Of a stretch of DNA of 64,000 nucleotides, positions 10,241 through 21,982 are shown piece by piece. Source of the stretch: Synaphobranchus kaupii (taxonomy: Eukaryota; Chordata; Actinopteri; Anguilliformes; Synaphobranchidae); assembly GCA_029718625.1 (NCBI GenBank), contig CM056380.1, forward strand, positions 45,146,406 to 45,210,405, in the 5' to 3' direction. The notes below the pieces were generated by a model. The model was given only the letters and a program-made list of their open reading frames with translations. It was not told where the DNA came from and searched no databases. Both the position numbers and the translations under genes were made by a program. Position 1 is the first letter of the stretch. Each line of letters opens with the position of its first letter.

Positions 10241-11728
10241 GACTGCTATCAAATACTGTGGCTCTTAGACTCTATTAAATGGTCGTTCTCTGCCATCAAG
10301 ACACTCTTCTCCTTGCCTTATTCATTACTTTTATTACAGTGTTGAATAACAGAACAACCAGAAGACTATGCTCAGATAATCACACAGAGTTCTTTCCACT
10401 ATGCTGTCCATGAATAGCCAAAGTGGAAAGGAAATGGCGTCTTATGGCATTAGCGAGCTCACGATTAGCACGTCATGCGTTTCTTCATTAGGGAAAACGT
10501 TAGGGAAATGTTACAACATCTGGTTGTGAAGCCAATTACCCCTCCCTCTGGAGATAGTGCGTTTGGACGGAAGGAAAAAAATGTGGATGGAGGTGGGGGG
10601 GGGGGGGTTAATGATGAAAAGGGACTTCAGTGCTCCCAATTCGCACGCGGCCAGGGGAGCAACAACACCCGCTGATTTACTGGTGTCCTGTTGATCCCGC
10701 GGAGCAAAGTGACTTCCTGTGCGACCGCAGCCCTGTACAAAGGCCAAGGTCCACCTGAGGGGCCCCTGCAAAAGAACCCAACATCTGGCCAAACGGCACT
10801 GGGACCCCAAATCCTGCGATCTTGCTCAGGGGCAAGAGTCACAGACGAAGCGCATTAGAGCTGACCCCCCTCGGGCTTACTAGCCAGAGAAGCTAGCCAA
10901 CTTTTGCCAAGTAGTTTGCTAATGGACAAAATGTGAATCGCAACAGCTAATGTCCTGCTATATTTTAACATGCACTTTAGTAACAGTGAAACTAAAGTAG
11001 GCCATAACATTTGGTGTACGTGCTGTTTTTTCAGCAGTAAGAAACAGTACCACTTGATGGATGTCTTAGTGAAACGAGCCAAGTTTTATGCGCTTAATCT
11101 TCTAATGTTAAGGCTTTGTTCGTGCTAACATCGAAATGGATTGTTTCCGTAAATGCTACAAGGCCTTGAGCTCTTGCAAAGTGCTGGAGCAAACCATTCT
11201 GGAATGGCAACTCCGGCTTTTATTCACACATGACCCCTAGTTCAGAAACATCTGCCAGGTACGGCTGTGTGTTTGAAAAGGAAAAAGGACAACGGTTTCC
11301 AGCAGGAGACTTTTGATTTTGACACCCAGCAAATAGACAGGGAGGCTATGCGCCCCTGCCCCCCCCCACCCCCTGTAAAATCATGCAGTGTAATACAAAC
11401 TGCACCCTGCGTTTTGTTCTCTGGTTTTAACATCATGTGAATCCAGCCAATTTTGAGACCGCCTTCGCTTCCATACATGTTACACCACCATGCAAATGGC
11501 TTCCTGTTTATGGCAATATAAACGTGCCTTGGTTTACCGCTTTTATTTACTGTATAACCCGTTTCCATGACTGCCTTCCACATTGGAAAGGAAAAAAAAA
11601 AACATTTTGTAGGGCAGACTTTTAAAGCACCACTATAAAAACAACTAATTCGTGCATTGACAATAGGGGCTACACCTATATTGCATTTCAAATTAATCAC
11701 CCGTCTAACAGTTGTTATCAATTACATT

Positions 11729-11746
11729 CCCCCCCCCCCCCCCCCC
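11729..11746. repeat. Poly-C tract (18)
   Basis: Uninterrupted C run. Confidence 0.9.
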
Positions 11747-11893
11747 ATTTCTGGGAGTCAAGTTGTATTTTTTTATTTAACGTGCCGCTTTCTGCTTCCC
11801 ATTTCTCTTGTGTCGAAGAACCGTGCTGAACTTGCACAGAGCCCACACAGTACAGTACCTGGCTCAAAGAACTGCACACTAACGGTCACGGAA

Positions 11894-11910
11894 CCCCCCC
11901 CCCCCCCCCC
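11894..11910. repeat. Poly-C tract (17)
   Basis: Uninterrupted C run. Confidence 0.9.
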
Positions 11911-12147
11911 GCCACATCAAACCCACGTCCCACCCCTAAGCCCCCCGCCCGAATGCCTCTGTTTTCCTGGCTGGCTCTGGAACCTCGACGGAAACGAGAA
12001 GTGCTGGCATGAGAAGAATCCGTGAGAAAATGGGAAACAGCAGAGGGGTAGAACAGAGCAGGAATTGTGACGACCCGGCTCTTTGTGGGCCCTCCATCGT
12101 GTGCTTAACGGCGTGGGACCACGTTCCTCCCCGCTGAGGAAGAGAGA

Positions 12148-12162
12148 GGGGGGGGGGGGGGG
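12148..12162. repeat. Poly-G tract (15)
   Basis: Uninterrupted G run. Confidence 0.85.
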
Positions 12163-12989
12163 TGTATGTGGGGGTGGCTAGCCAACTCTCTCCTTGCTCC
12201 ATTTACTGTTCAAACCTTGCTCAAATGAGGACCACATGGCAGCTGTTATTTTCTTCTCTTCCATGCTGTGGGGTTCATCTAAATTTCCTTGGTGTTTTTT
12301 CCTCCCTTTTGATTTGAGCTGTTGGTGCGGAACCAGCCGGGCCCCGGGCCCTTCACCTTCTCCGCTCGGAGAAATAAATAAAGCCATCGATTAATAAACA
12401 GAGTTTTCTCCAGCGACAACATTCGCCCCGCCATCTCGGGCCGTGACGGTAATCATGTTATGCTTGGCGCGTCTCAAAGTGCCTAAGCTACAAAAAAAAA
12501 GAAGGAAAAAAAGCTGAGGGGAGGGGGGAGCAGGGGTTTAAAAAAAAAATGCGAACAGTAACAATGTGGCGGGTTTGCCTGCAGTGCGCGTTTGAACCCT
12601 GGGCCATATTTCAGATGGCTGTAATTTTCGTATTAAAGAAATGAGGAGTTCTACTGGAGCCTGAGATGGCAGCTGGATGTTTGCGGGTCTGTGTGACGGT
12701 ACAGTAAAATGCACCGTGTATCCTGTAACACCGACGTGTCGAGAGGCGAGCGTCTCCTGGGACTCGAGCCACTTTTATGCGAGCAGAGATACAGGAAGTT
12801 ACGTCCTGCGGTTGCTTTCCTTTACCGGCTGAAGAGAAAGAGACGAGAGAGCTGCCCTCTCTTCATGAGATGGACTTTGCTCCCTAACCACTTGGTGGCT
12901 CCTTGGGTTGGGTACAGTCGCTTATTACACAAAATCCTAAATATTTCCAGCGAGATAGCTGGGGTACAACTTAGCTGTATGGCGTGAAT

Positions 12990-13371
12990 GTACAAGACCC
13001 GAGTGTTTAAAATGGGTAAATTTATTACCAATGATGCAACGCACCCACTAACCAATATCGCCATCAGGACGACGGTAGAGTGCACCGATGTTAAGAACCA
13101 ACTGGGCTCGTAGAACATTTGTCCCGTCAAGCATAGCACTTTTGAACAAAAAAACTGTGATAACTTACGAGTCCTGCATGTAAATGTTGTCTGCCGTGCC
13201 AGTCTTATCTTATGTGTATAGCTACTAGGTGTACTAAATGTAGTTTATATGTCCTTTAGATCTAACTGAATGTATTGCCGTGTTGTTTGATGTGTTCTCA
13301 GATAGCTGTATGATGCAAGAAGAATTTCGTAACGGACTAATAAAGGAATCCATCTAATCTATCTTATTAGC
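12990..13371 (+). mobile_element. Possible LINE 3' end (truncated)
   Basis: The segment ends with AAGAAGAATTTCGTAACGG, then ACTAATAAAGGAATCCATCT and TCTA/TCTTA-type repeats. Fish LINE copies often end in just this way: a GAATTTC...AATAAAG tail followed by short tandem repeats. No reverse transcriptase frame is present, consistent with 5' truncation. The left boundary is a guess. Confidence 0.35.
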
Positions 13372-13982
13372 CAGGCTGTCACATATTCCAGCCAAAGATG
13401 TTCTGCCCCATATACGGAATGACCTACGTACTATATCAAGCACTTTGGAAAATAACTTATTTTTGCTGTTGATGTTGTATGGTATTCAAGCAGCATGAAT
13501 ATAATAAATTTGCTAAACACAACAGTTGAATTAAGTAATCAAATGAGTAACATTACATGCAAGAACCCAAGTCCAAACACCTTTGTCAACAACGGCAATT
13601 TCACCACCCACTCTGGTCCCTGGTAACCTCAGCATGTTTTATTACGCTGTGCCATGTATTTGGTTAAGGGAATGTTGGAGACCAGATTGAGAACCATTGC
13701 TGCATGCTCGTTCTCTCTGCTTAACATGTCCAAGTGGATTGGATGAGAGCGGACACATTTATGTACTTATTTACTTTAATTAGAAAAGTTTTTGAAAAAT
13801 AAATAAATAAAATTTGACAGTATGGTCAGTTCCCAATATATTTTTTGGCTGATCCCCCCCCCCCCCCCCCCCCCTTCCCCCCATCCACAGACCCAACAAA
13901 GAATATTTCCATAGCATGAAGCGGTGTTGATATACAGTCATTAGCCTCCTCTTGACACGTGTCAGCAGTTTTCTCAGAATGC
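13372..13982. other. Unique sequence up to the assembly gap
   Basis: A-rich stretch near 13795-13812 and a C tract (13854-13874). No gene recognised. Confidence 0.5.
13854..13874. repeat. Poly-C tract (21)
   Basis: Uninterrupted C run about 110 bp before the assembly gap; such tracts commonly break assemblies. Confidence 0.9.
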
Positions 13983-14482
13983 NNNNNNNNNNNNNNNNNN
14001 NNNNNNNNNNNNNNNNNNNNNNNNNNNNNNNNNNNNNNNNNNNNNNNNNNNNNNNNNNNNNNNNNNNNNNNNNNNNNNNNNNNNNNNNNNNNNNNNNNNN
14101 NNNNNNNNNNNNNNNNNNNNNNNNNNNNNNNNNNNNNNNNNNNNNNNNNNNNNNNNNNNNNNNNNNNNNNNNNNNNNNNNNNNNNNNNNNNNNNNNNNNN
14201 NNNNNNNNNNNNNNNNNNNNNNNNNNNNNNNNNNNNNNNNNNNNNNNNNNNNNNNNNNNNNNNNNNNNNNNNNNNNNNNNNNNNNNNNNNNNNNNNNNNN
14301 NNNNNNNNNNNNNNNNNNNNNNNNNNNNNNNNNNNNNNNNNNNNNNNNNNNNNNNNNNNNNNNNNNNNNNNNNNNNNNNNNNNNNNNNNNNNNNNNNNNN
14401 NNNNNNNNNNNNNNNNNNNNNNNNNNNNNNNNNNNNNNNNNNNNNNNNNNNNNNNNNNNNNNNNNNNNNNNNNNNNNNNNNN
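13983..14482. other. Assembly gap (500 N)
   Basis: Exactly 500 N, so probably a fixed-size placeholder whose true length is unknown. Three long open frames that cross it are artefacts. Confidence 0.98.
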
Positions 14483-14779
14483 GACTGTTTTTCAGCTGAA
14501 GCATTTCGCCTCCTGGTCGATCAGCCTCCTCCCCGGCGAAGCACTTGCATGTCATCTCACAAAATTTCTTGTTAAATGTTTATTGCCCTCATTACCGCGC
14601 GCCATATTCATTTCAGTGTGGCAGTGTCGCTAACATGGGGAGCATGTTCCACATACTTTCCTCTCTGGTTCATGGGCGCTTGCTGCTGTGGCCTTATGAA
14701 TTCAGGGACTGTACAGTGGCTGGGCCCAGTTTAATGCAGGGATTAGTGGTGTCAGACATGGGTCTTAAGAAATTAGGGG
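14483..14779. other. Unique sequence, no gene recognised
   Basis: Short segment between the gap and the GA-rich array. No motif recognised. Confidence 0.5.
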
Positions 14780-15470
14780 TTGAGACTGCGAGAGAAGGGG
14801 AGCTAGAGATGGCGGGAAGTGAGGGGAGAGAGGGAACAGGAGGAGAACGAAGAGAAAAGAGGAAGTAAAGGAGGGGAGACGGTAGAATGAGGGAAGGGGA
14901 GCAAAATGGAAGGAGAAACAGGAAGTGAGGAAGAGACAGGGGGAGGGAAAAAACATGTGAACATTCAAAGGAGAAGGAGGCTATAAGGGAGAAGCAGGTA
15001 GAGGAAGGGACGGACAGAGAGTGGGAGTCAGAGAGAGAAAGAGAGAGGGGAGAGAGAGGAGAAACAGGAGTGAGAATGTGGAGGAGAGGCAGAGAAAGGG
15101 GGAGCGAATATGCAAAGGAGAGGAAGAGGAGAGGGGGAAAGAGAGGATGCAAAGGAGGAGAGGGGGAAAGAGAGGATGCAAAGGAGGAGAGGGGAGACTG
15201 AAGAGGCAAAGGAGGAGAGGGGGGAGACTGAGGGAGAGAAGGAGGAGAGGGGGGAGACTGAGGGAGAGAAGGAGGAGAGGGGGGGAGACTGAGGAGGCAA
15301 AGGAGGAGAGGGGGGAGACTGAGGGAGAGAAGGAGGAGAGGGGGAGACTGAGGGAGAGAAGGAGGAGAGGGGGGAGACTGAGGGAGAGAAGGAGGAGAGG
15401 GGGGAGACTGAGGAGGCAAAGGAGGAGAGGGGGGAGACTGAGGGAGAGAAGGAGAGAGAGTGAGGGGGAG
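14780..15470. repeat. Purine (GA)-rich region with about 31-bp minisatellite
   Basis: Nearly pure A/G on the plus strand. From about 15165 it becomes a clear tandem array of roughly 31-bp units (GGGAGACTGAGGGAGAGAAG plus GAGGAGAGG), with a variant in which GGAGAGAA is replaced by GAGGCAAA occurring every few units. Upstream, 14780-15165 is a degenerate version. Homopurine tracts like this can form triplex DNA. The Glu/Arg/Gly frames on the plus strand and the Ser/Pro/Leu frames on the minus strand are repeat artefacts. Confidence 0.9.
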
Positions 15471-16016
15471 ATTATTCAACGTTAAAGTTCCGTTTCCAGA
15501 GAAACATCTTGAGACTCCCCTGGGAATTTCTAGTGTTGCTCTGAGAGACCTGGTTTCTGTTCTCTCGCTCTCTTATTTCTCTTTTTTTGCTCTCCTGCTT
15601 TTAATGACTGGGCAGATAACAGGATCCCAGAGAACCTTTGCAGGGAGAGTCTGGCCAGGATCCACAGTCAGAGGGAAATTCATGCAATTCATTCCTGAAG
15701 CAGAAAAACAGCGCGCGCCATTTGCCAAACGCATGCAGGGGAAAGGTCAGCAGTAAAACCATGTGAAATATGGCAATGCAAACGCAATCAAATAAATGAG
15801 CTGTTACACAATGAGAAAAAACTCACGGGGGATAATACATTTGAATGCATGCAGGCACTCCAAACATGTTTTCCAACACGTGCAAATATACTGTAATTTT
15901 GCTTCATAGCATAATTCTGTCAAGCTTATTCAGGTGCGACTGAATTCCACTGTGACTGAAGCTGCAACAATTGATCTATTTTGCAATCTGGTGTAAGAGC
16001 CAGGTGTTCAGGTGTG

Positions 16017-16038
16017 CCCCCCCCCCCCCCCCCCCCCC
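16017..16038. repeat. Poly-C tract (22)
   Basis: Uninterrupted C run. Confidence 0.9.
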
Positions 16039-16253
16039 GGCCCGCTCAGGTGAGGCGTTCTGTGGGCCCTCTCGCTGCTGCCGAGTGCCGTGCCCCCATA
16101 AATCCAGCGTTGTTTTTTTCTACGCAGCCTTCAGGCCGGTCACAAGTTAATATTTGCTCTGGCTTATGACCCGAGTGTTTACCGACCTTCTTACTCAATT
16201 CCAGGCATAGCATAAATTGGCAGGTTGGCCCGGCGTGGTGTCAGCGAGGAATA

Positions 16254-16270
16254 AGAAGAAGAAGAAGAAG
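16254..16270. repeat. (GAA)n short microsatellite
   Basis: About five perfect AAG/GAA units followed by A/G-rich sequence. Confidence 0.85.
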
Positions 16271-16929
16271 CAAAAGAAAAGGAAAGAAGGAAAGGAAAGC
16301 GCAAGTTGAAAGTACCACTGAGTCGGTCGTCCTCATTTCCTGTTTTCAAACCGAAACTCCACCCCTCTGCAAAGGACACAAACAAACAACTGGGCTCCCC
16401 CCTATTCTAATAATGTCCCTTTTGGCGAAATGTGGGCAGCTCTGGGTCCAGTTTAAAAATAGATCCAAAGCTAATAAGTTTCTTATGCCTCCAGCAGGGG
16501 GTTGGGTGCCTGGCCACCCCCAGCCCCCACCCCCCCCTTACGTAAACACGGTCTCGCAGAAATTTGTTTTTGTAAAATTAGATACGAACCACATCCGCTG
16601 TGATTTAATCTCGACCTGGACCTCGGGTGGCTGGACAAACAAACCGAGTGGATTCATTAAAGAGACTTTCTCTCTGGTGTCTTAAAGGTACAGCGACTGC
16701 AATGCTTCTCAGTGCCTCGGAAAGCAACTCCCAAAGATTTATTAGTCTGCCTCTCAGAGCAACTGCACAGTCCTTTCATCATTAATTGGAAAGTTAAGGA
16801 ACTAGCCATTTAAAAGAAAAAAGTTTTTTTTTAAAAATTTAAAAAAGGTTCACAAACTGTCCTGATTTTAAAGATTTTAAAGTTTCTGCATGACTGGTTC
16901 TCAGCAAATCAGCGGGTGTTTACCATGGC

Positions 16930-17000
16930 CTGGATTCAATCAACATGTGTCCTTAACATTAATTAACTTAATTAAATTAAATTACTTATTAAAATGGTTC
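16930..17000. promoter_or_regulatory. TAATTA-rich stretch, possible regulatory element
   Basis: A cluster of ATTAATTAACTTAATTAAAT-type motifs, the core bound by many homeodomain proteins. It may be simple AT-rich sequence; no conservation data are available. Confidence 0.15.
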
Positions 17001-19300
17001 CTTTTGATAACCGCTGAACTCAGCATACTGTGTTCGTGAAAAAAAAATAATAATGAAGATTTGCAATTAATTATGAGCCAAGTTATGGATCATTGTTGAT
17101 TTTACCAAGCCATAATTGTTGAGAGGTCTGTTGTCCGGCCTTTCTGGACTTGTGGGCGGAGGGACACGTCTCCTGCATGGATTGAGAGAGCTGTCAGGCG
17201 AGGACTAAGACCGGCGTAACTAAAAACCGTGAAAATCCCTGGCGCAATGCTACGCAGAGCTGCGGTCTTAGAAAAAGGCCGTTTGAAATGTGGGGTGAAA
17301 AAAAACTCCGGGCCTAAGCGTCCGACCGCTGTGGTCACGAGCGTCCCGTCCCGTCCGTGCCACACCCGCCCTCCCTTCACCCTGTGCCCGTGTCCCACTG
17401 CCCCACTCCCCTAGTCCTCCGCCGCCCCATCATGCCTTGCTGTTCCTGTCCCCCCCCCAACCCTCTGTTCTTTCCATAGACTGATGACTCAGTGGTATTG
17501 AGGCGGTTATATAACTTGCTTCAGTAATAACCTCGTCCCTCCTTTCCCAGGGCAACAGCTCATTATTCACCCAGTGCGTTTGGTTGCTGTGTGCCGAAGT
17601 GCCTGGCCGTGGGGATTCCTGGCAAGCTCTCCAACAGAAGTCAGAACGTGTCCTATTGTTTAAAGGCACACACACACACACACAGGGATCGTTAATGGCC
17701 CCTGGCTTTGCGGTCATTTGAAATTGCACAAATACCTTTTCTATTTTACGTGATTACAGTATTTGTACAGCAGGATTTATTTCTACCCGTCATTACAATA
17801 ATTGAAATGCAAAAAACAAATGGCGTGCCTGGTCCGCTTGTCTCAATCACAGGGCTTTTTGTACAGTAAGTGGAATGGAGTTAGAATGACGGGATGGGGG
17901 GGTGGGTCAGACATGAAACACCACAGCGGCGTGTGGGGTGGAAACTGTTGGGTACTGGTCTGCTCCTCACAGTGTGGAAGTTCCCAGCGCAAATGGGAAG
18001 ACCCTTTATTCTGGCCTGAGCCGTATCTTGTTTTCACAGTGACTTCCTCCATGGAGGAGAGCCGCTGGTCTGGTGGAATCACAGAATGCCCCGGTTATCA
18101 CATCAGGTGAGAGAGCAAACAGTGGAAGCTGAAAGCCGCTTTACAAGATCGCCTTGTGTGTCGTCTGTGGTTCTCATGCTGATAAGGTTAATAGGCCGGC
18201 CCCCCACCCCCTGGTCTCAGTACGATCCTCCCTCCCCGCCCCCCCCTTTTTCCCAAATGGCAGAAGGCAGCACAGAATAGCTAATGTTCCATTACATTCC
18301 TTCAGAGAAAGCCGTATTCAACATTGACCATAAAACCTAAACTGTTTATTTCACATATCTCCACAATGGCATGATGGGACACTGATGCATGATGGGAATC
18401 CATATCTCCCATGCCTCTGTAAGTGTGTTGGTCTGGTCCATTCCCCGTGTCTGAATGATGTCACTGCGAGGGTGAGGATCTCCAATCTGACAAAAGGTAC
18501 ATTTAAGAAATCAGTCCCAAATTTATGATAGAAACACACCTCACTGCGCTAGTTAAACCTTTGAAGAGTAGGTTTTTTTTTTGGAATGTTTTTCAAAATT
18601 CTAAGTCAGTGTTCTAGAACTCTATTGCGTTCAATTACCAGTTGTGATGGTTACATCGGCATTAGAATGTTCAGTTAGGTACACTCTAATTAGAATATTT
18701 GAGATCTCACACGTTTAAAAATAAGAGTCACCACAAAAGTTTATCGCCAGTCCTTTCAATCCTCAGAAACATTTCTCACAAAATGGAGTTTATAGCTGGT
18801 GCTTTGGGTAACTCTGAGGGTCCACTCCTTTTCGAAAGAGCTGCAACAAAAACGGGTTACCTCAGTACTCCAAACCTCGACTGCTGAACTAACTAATTTA
18901 CTGAATTTCACCAGAGAGCACCACCCAATGGCTTAACAGCCTAATCCATACCACCAACTGATGATGTATACAAGAGATAAAGCATAGCTATTTACATCCC
19001 TCTCTTAAATCCACCTTAATACCTATATGGTTACTTGCGCATGGGGTAAACATTGAACAAAGAAGGCCATTGTGCCAAAAGTGAAATAATCCTGAGGCAA
19101 GTAGAGACCCAGGAGGAGGGTAGCAGAGTCAGCATTAAACCTTCCCCTCAGTTATTCATCAGTGATCTGACATTTGTATCAAAAGCTGCTGTATTTTCAA
19201 CCCGGAACATAAAAACAATTCATTCTCCATTTTAAAGCAAATTGTGTTCCCCGTATTCATGAATCATGATTCAAATTAGTGCACAATTATGTCGTATATA

Positions 19301-20231
19301 CAGATCCTTTCCAAAAAATTAGAATATCATGGAAAAGTTTTTTTTTTTCCATAATTCCATTCAAAAAGTGAAACTTTCATAGATTATAGATTCATTACAC
19401 ACAAAGTGAAATATTTCTAGCCTTTATTTGTTTCATTTTTCATAATTTTGGCTTACAGCTCCAGAAAACCCCCAAAACAGTATTTCAAGAAATTAGAATA
19501 GTGTGTCGAAAATCAGAATTTACTCCAGTTATTTCAGAGAATGAGTGGAGTGGCTTGACTCGAGGAATCCGACAGTTGTAGCCCATGTCCCGGATACGTC
19601 TGTACGTGGTGGTTTTTGAAGCACTGACTCCAGCCTCAGTCCACTCCCTCTGCATCTCCGCCAAATTTTGGAATCGTCTTTGCTTGACAATCCGCTGAAG
19701 CCTACGGTCATCTCTTTTGCTTGTGCACCTTCTCCTGCCACATTTTTCCCTTCCACTAAATTTTCTATTGATATGCTTGGACACTGCACTCTGTGAACAG
19801 TCAGCCTCCTTAGCGATGACCTTTTGTGGCTTACCCATCTTCTGGAGGGTGTCAATGATGGTCTTCTGGCCAATTGTCAAGTCTGCAGTCTTCCCCATAC
19901 TGAACCAAACTGAGATAAACTTTGCAGGTGTTTTGAGTAAATTAGATGATAGTGTGTAGATAGTGTTTAGACACTCAGTCTAAAACATTAATTCTCTGAA
20001 ATAACTGAAGTAAATGCTGATTTTCGACACACTATTCTAATTTCTTGAAATATTGTTTTGGGGGTTTTCTGGAGCTGTAAGCCAAAATTATGAAAAATGA
20101 AACAAATAAAGGCTAGAAATATTTCACTTTGTGTGTAATTAATCTATAATCTATGAAAGTTTCACTTTTTGAATGGAATTATGGAAAAAAAAAACTTTTC
20201 CATGATATTCTAATTTTTTGGAAAGGATCTG
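19301..20231 (-). mobile_element. Non-autonomous Tc1-like element with long inverted repeats (copy B)
   Basis: Same CAGATCCTTTCCAAAAAATT ends as copy A, inverse orientation, 931 bp, flanked by TA on both sides (19299-19300, 20232-20233). Inverted repeats are about 240 bp or more. It contains only the DNA-binding half of a transposase on the minus strand. Relative to copy A it lacks about 30 bp just upstream of the ORF and has a different deletion junction downstream. Confidence 0.93.
19485..19898 (-). CDS. Truncated Tc1-like transposase: DNA-binding domain only (copy B)
   Basis: An intact 137-residue frame read from 19898 down to 19485. Residues 1-111 match copy A almost throughout, with single changes such as KEADC for KEAGC, NLAEM for NLEEM and TYRRI for TYRHI. 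The two HTH units and basic linker are as in copy A. It then continues six residues further into genuine transposase sequence (PRVKPL), where copy A has already left it, and runs into the inverted repeat, which adds about 20 unrelated residues ending at TILIS. The Met matches the MGKTADL start of copy A. No DDE catalytic domain is present. The different junction implies that the catalytic half was lost by a different deletion here. A DNA-binding-only product could compete with full transposase for the ends; that function is inferred, not shown. Confidence 0.8.
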   Translation of the reverse strand: MGKTADLTIGQKTIIDTLQKMGKPQKVIAKEADCSQSAVSKHINRKFSGREKCGRRRCTSKRDDRRLQRIVKQRRFQNLAEMQREWTEAGVSASKTTTYRRIRDMGYNCRIPRVKPLHSFSEITGVNSDFRHTILIS

Positions 20232-20243
20232 TATATCTATATA

Positions 20244-20773
20244 CACTGCCTGGCCAAAAAAAAATCGCCGTTGCACCCGTCACGCATAGTGCTCACTATA
20301 CAAACCTCTGGAGGCAGTGTTATGATCTGGGTTTGCTTCAATTGGTCAGGTCTAGGCTCAGCAACGTTATGCAGCAATAAAATGAAGTCAGCTGAGTATC
20401 TGAATGACCAGGTTATCCCATCAATGGGAATATTCCAGGACGACAATGCCAAGATTCATCAGGCTCAAATTGTGAAAGAGTGGTTCAGGGATCATGAGGA
20501 ATCATTTTCACACATGAATTAGCCACCAGAGTCCTGACCGTAACCCCATTGAAAGTCTTTGTGATGTGCTGGAGAAGACTTTACGGAGTGGTTCGACTCT
20601 CCCGTTGTCAATACAAGATCTCGGCCAAAAATGAATGCAACTCTGGATGGAAATAAATGTTGTGACGTTGCATAAGGTTGTCGAAACAATGCCACGACAA
20701 ATGCACGCCGTAATCAAAGCTGAAAGCGGTCCAACGAAATATTAGAGTGTGCGACTTTTTTTTTGGCCAGGCA

Positions 20774-20776
<3 letters not shown>
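20244..20776 (+). mobile_element. Internally deleted Tc1-like transposon, second family
   Basis: Ends CACTGCCTGGCCAAAAAAAA and its reverse complement form the inverted repeats. TA precedes the left end; on the right TG intervenes before the (TA)n tract. About 533 bp, so internally deleted. It contains a decayed C-terminal transposase fragment and lies 12 bp from copy B. Confidence 0.85.
20306..20745 (+). pseudogene. Tc1-like transposase, C-terminal fragment (broken)
   Basis: The plus strand encodes [16 protein letters not shown], then [11 protein letters not shown] with the second catalytic Asp, then [10 protein letters not shown] stop (TAG) at about 20520 and a one-base shift follow. In the shifted frame PDRNPIESLCDVLEK retains the third catalytic Glu, and the remainder (LPLSIQDL, then a TGA, then MQLWMEI...VVETMPRQMHAVI) is recognisable as the C-terminal helical part of Tc1 transposases. 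The DNA-binding domain and the first Asp region are absent. Unlike the relic at 8045-8464, the catalytic Glu is intact but the frame is broken. It is a dead copy of a different Tc1 family, as its inverted repeats are unrelated. Confidence 0.8.

Positions 20777-20778
<2 letters not shown>

Positions 20779-20812
<34 letters not shown>
20779..20812. repeat. (TA)17 microsatellite
   Basis: Perfect TA repeat at the right edge of the Tc1 relic. Confidence 0.92.
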
Positions 20813-20816
<4 letters not shown>

Positions 20817-20844
20817 CATTGTGCACTGTTACAATATATTACAT

Positions 20845-20864
20845 GGGGGGGGGGGGGGGGGGGG
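20845..20864. repeat. Poly-G tract (20)
   Basis: Uninterrupted G run. Confidence 0.9.
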
Positions 20865-21224
20865 TAGAGAGAGGTGGAAGACAACTTAAAAACATAATTG
20901 CACAGCACCCAACCAGCTATTCAAAGCAATGCAACTACAACCTTGCTGTCAATTTCTCCAAAATGGAAATCAATTTTGTAAATAAAATAGTCAAATTTAT
21001 TTCAACGTGGATCAGCGGCTTCCAACCAGCACTTCATTAATTGGTTGCTGAAGTTAGCCTGTTCACTGAACTTCTGCTTCCGGAGACTTCTTATTCCACA
21101 CAGTAAAGTTCCTTGTGTTTGCTAGTCCAGTACTACTCGTGCATAAATCTGCATGCTCTATTTTGCCAAATGGATGCTACAGTTTTAATCCAGCTGAAAT
21201 ATTCTGACTGGCAGTACTGCTACT
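20865..21224. other. Unique sequence, no gene recognised
   Basis: AT-rich, no motif recognised. Confidence 0.5.
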
Positions 21225-21298
21225 GGTACTGGTAGTAGTAGTAGTAGCAGTATTAGTAGTAGTAGTAGCAGTAGCAGTAGCAGTATTAGTAGTAGTAC
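21225..21298. repeat. (AGT/AGC)n trinucleotide repeat
   Basis: Trinucleotide array mixing AGT, AGC and ATT units. The Thr/Ala-rich minus frame across it is an artefact. Confidence 0.9.
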
Positions 21299-21803
21299 AG
21301 CGACTTTGTACTGTTGACCCCAGAACTCTGTATTGGGGGAAAAAGTAAAAAACACAGAGTGTAAATTGCCTGGCTAAATGAAATGGGGTTTTCATAGAAA
21401 AGAAGCCGTAAGGAATATGGTGTCCTCAGCGGTCACTAAAAAAGGAGGAAAGGCTTTGATTTCCTCTGTGCTGAAAGTATCATGCATTAACGTCAAGAGG
21501 ATCCCTGCTGTGAGGGGGGGTTTTTATCCACAAAATGGCAGGAGGGGGATTCTTTCTGCTCACGTTTAACGACGCTCTGCGGTTCGTTGACCCTGCGGGA
21601 CCACTCGCCGGGCCGCGGCAAGCAGGGCGTTCTGGTTGGCTCGGTCCGACACAAACAACAGCTGAAATAGTTCGCAGATGTTGATCAGCTAATAAATTCT
21701 TCATAAAGTCAGCAGCTATTTGGTGAACCTCAAAGAGGCACTGTAAACCTAGAACCTCTGGGGTTTAAGAAAAGAAAAAACACACTTCATGTTTAACCTC
21801 TTA
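21299..21803. other. Unique sequence, no gene recognised
   Basis: Slightly CpG-enriched at 21560-21640. No exon recognised. Confidence 0.45.
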
Positions 21804-21982
21804 GGGCCTGATTTACTAAGACCTTTAGCATGTGCAAAACCTTTTAGCGCACGCAAAACCAATAACACGACCAATGAGTAGTCATGGTACGTATTTGTTT
21901 TGCACCAATCATTGGTTGTGTTATTAGTTTTGCATCTGCTAAAAGGTTTTGCACATGCTAAAGGTGTTAGTAAATCATGCCC
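21804..21982. mobile_element. Harbinger-like palindromic miniature element, copy 1
   Basis: 179 bp, almost entirely an inverted repeat: GGGCCTGATTTACTAAGACC at the left and GGGCATGATTTACTAACACC as the reverse complement of the right. Flanked by TTA on both sides (21801-21803, 21983-21985), the three-base TWA duplication typical of PIF/Harbinger elements. No coding capacity. Copy 2 is at 36036-36202. Confidence 0.82.

Larger units (their letters stand above)
10241..12979. other. Mostly unique sequence, no gene recognised
   Basis: Three G/C homopolymers (11729-11746, 11894-11910, 12148-12162) and an A-rich stretch near 12490-12550. The segments 11410-11600 and 12190-12470 are free of simple repeats and AT-rich, with motifs such as CATGCAAATG, and could be regulatory; no exon with splice borders was found. 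Confidence 0.45.
15471..19300. other. Mostly unique sequence, no gene recognised
   Basis: Contains a C22 tract (16017-16038), a (GAA)n stretch (16254-16270), a short (AC)n near 17667-17684 and AT-rich sequence at 16780-17100. No open frame has a recognisable domain and no convincing exon was seen. Confidence 0.5.

Noticed and set aside
13952..14633. Three frames of about 200 codons on both strands
   Set aside because: They consist almost entirely of N from the assembly gap.
14694..15485. 261-codon Ser/Pro/Leu frame (minus) and 154-codon Glu/Arg/Gly frame (plus)
   Set aside because: Both are translations of the GA-rich minisatellite.
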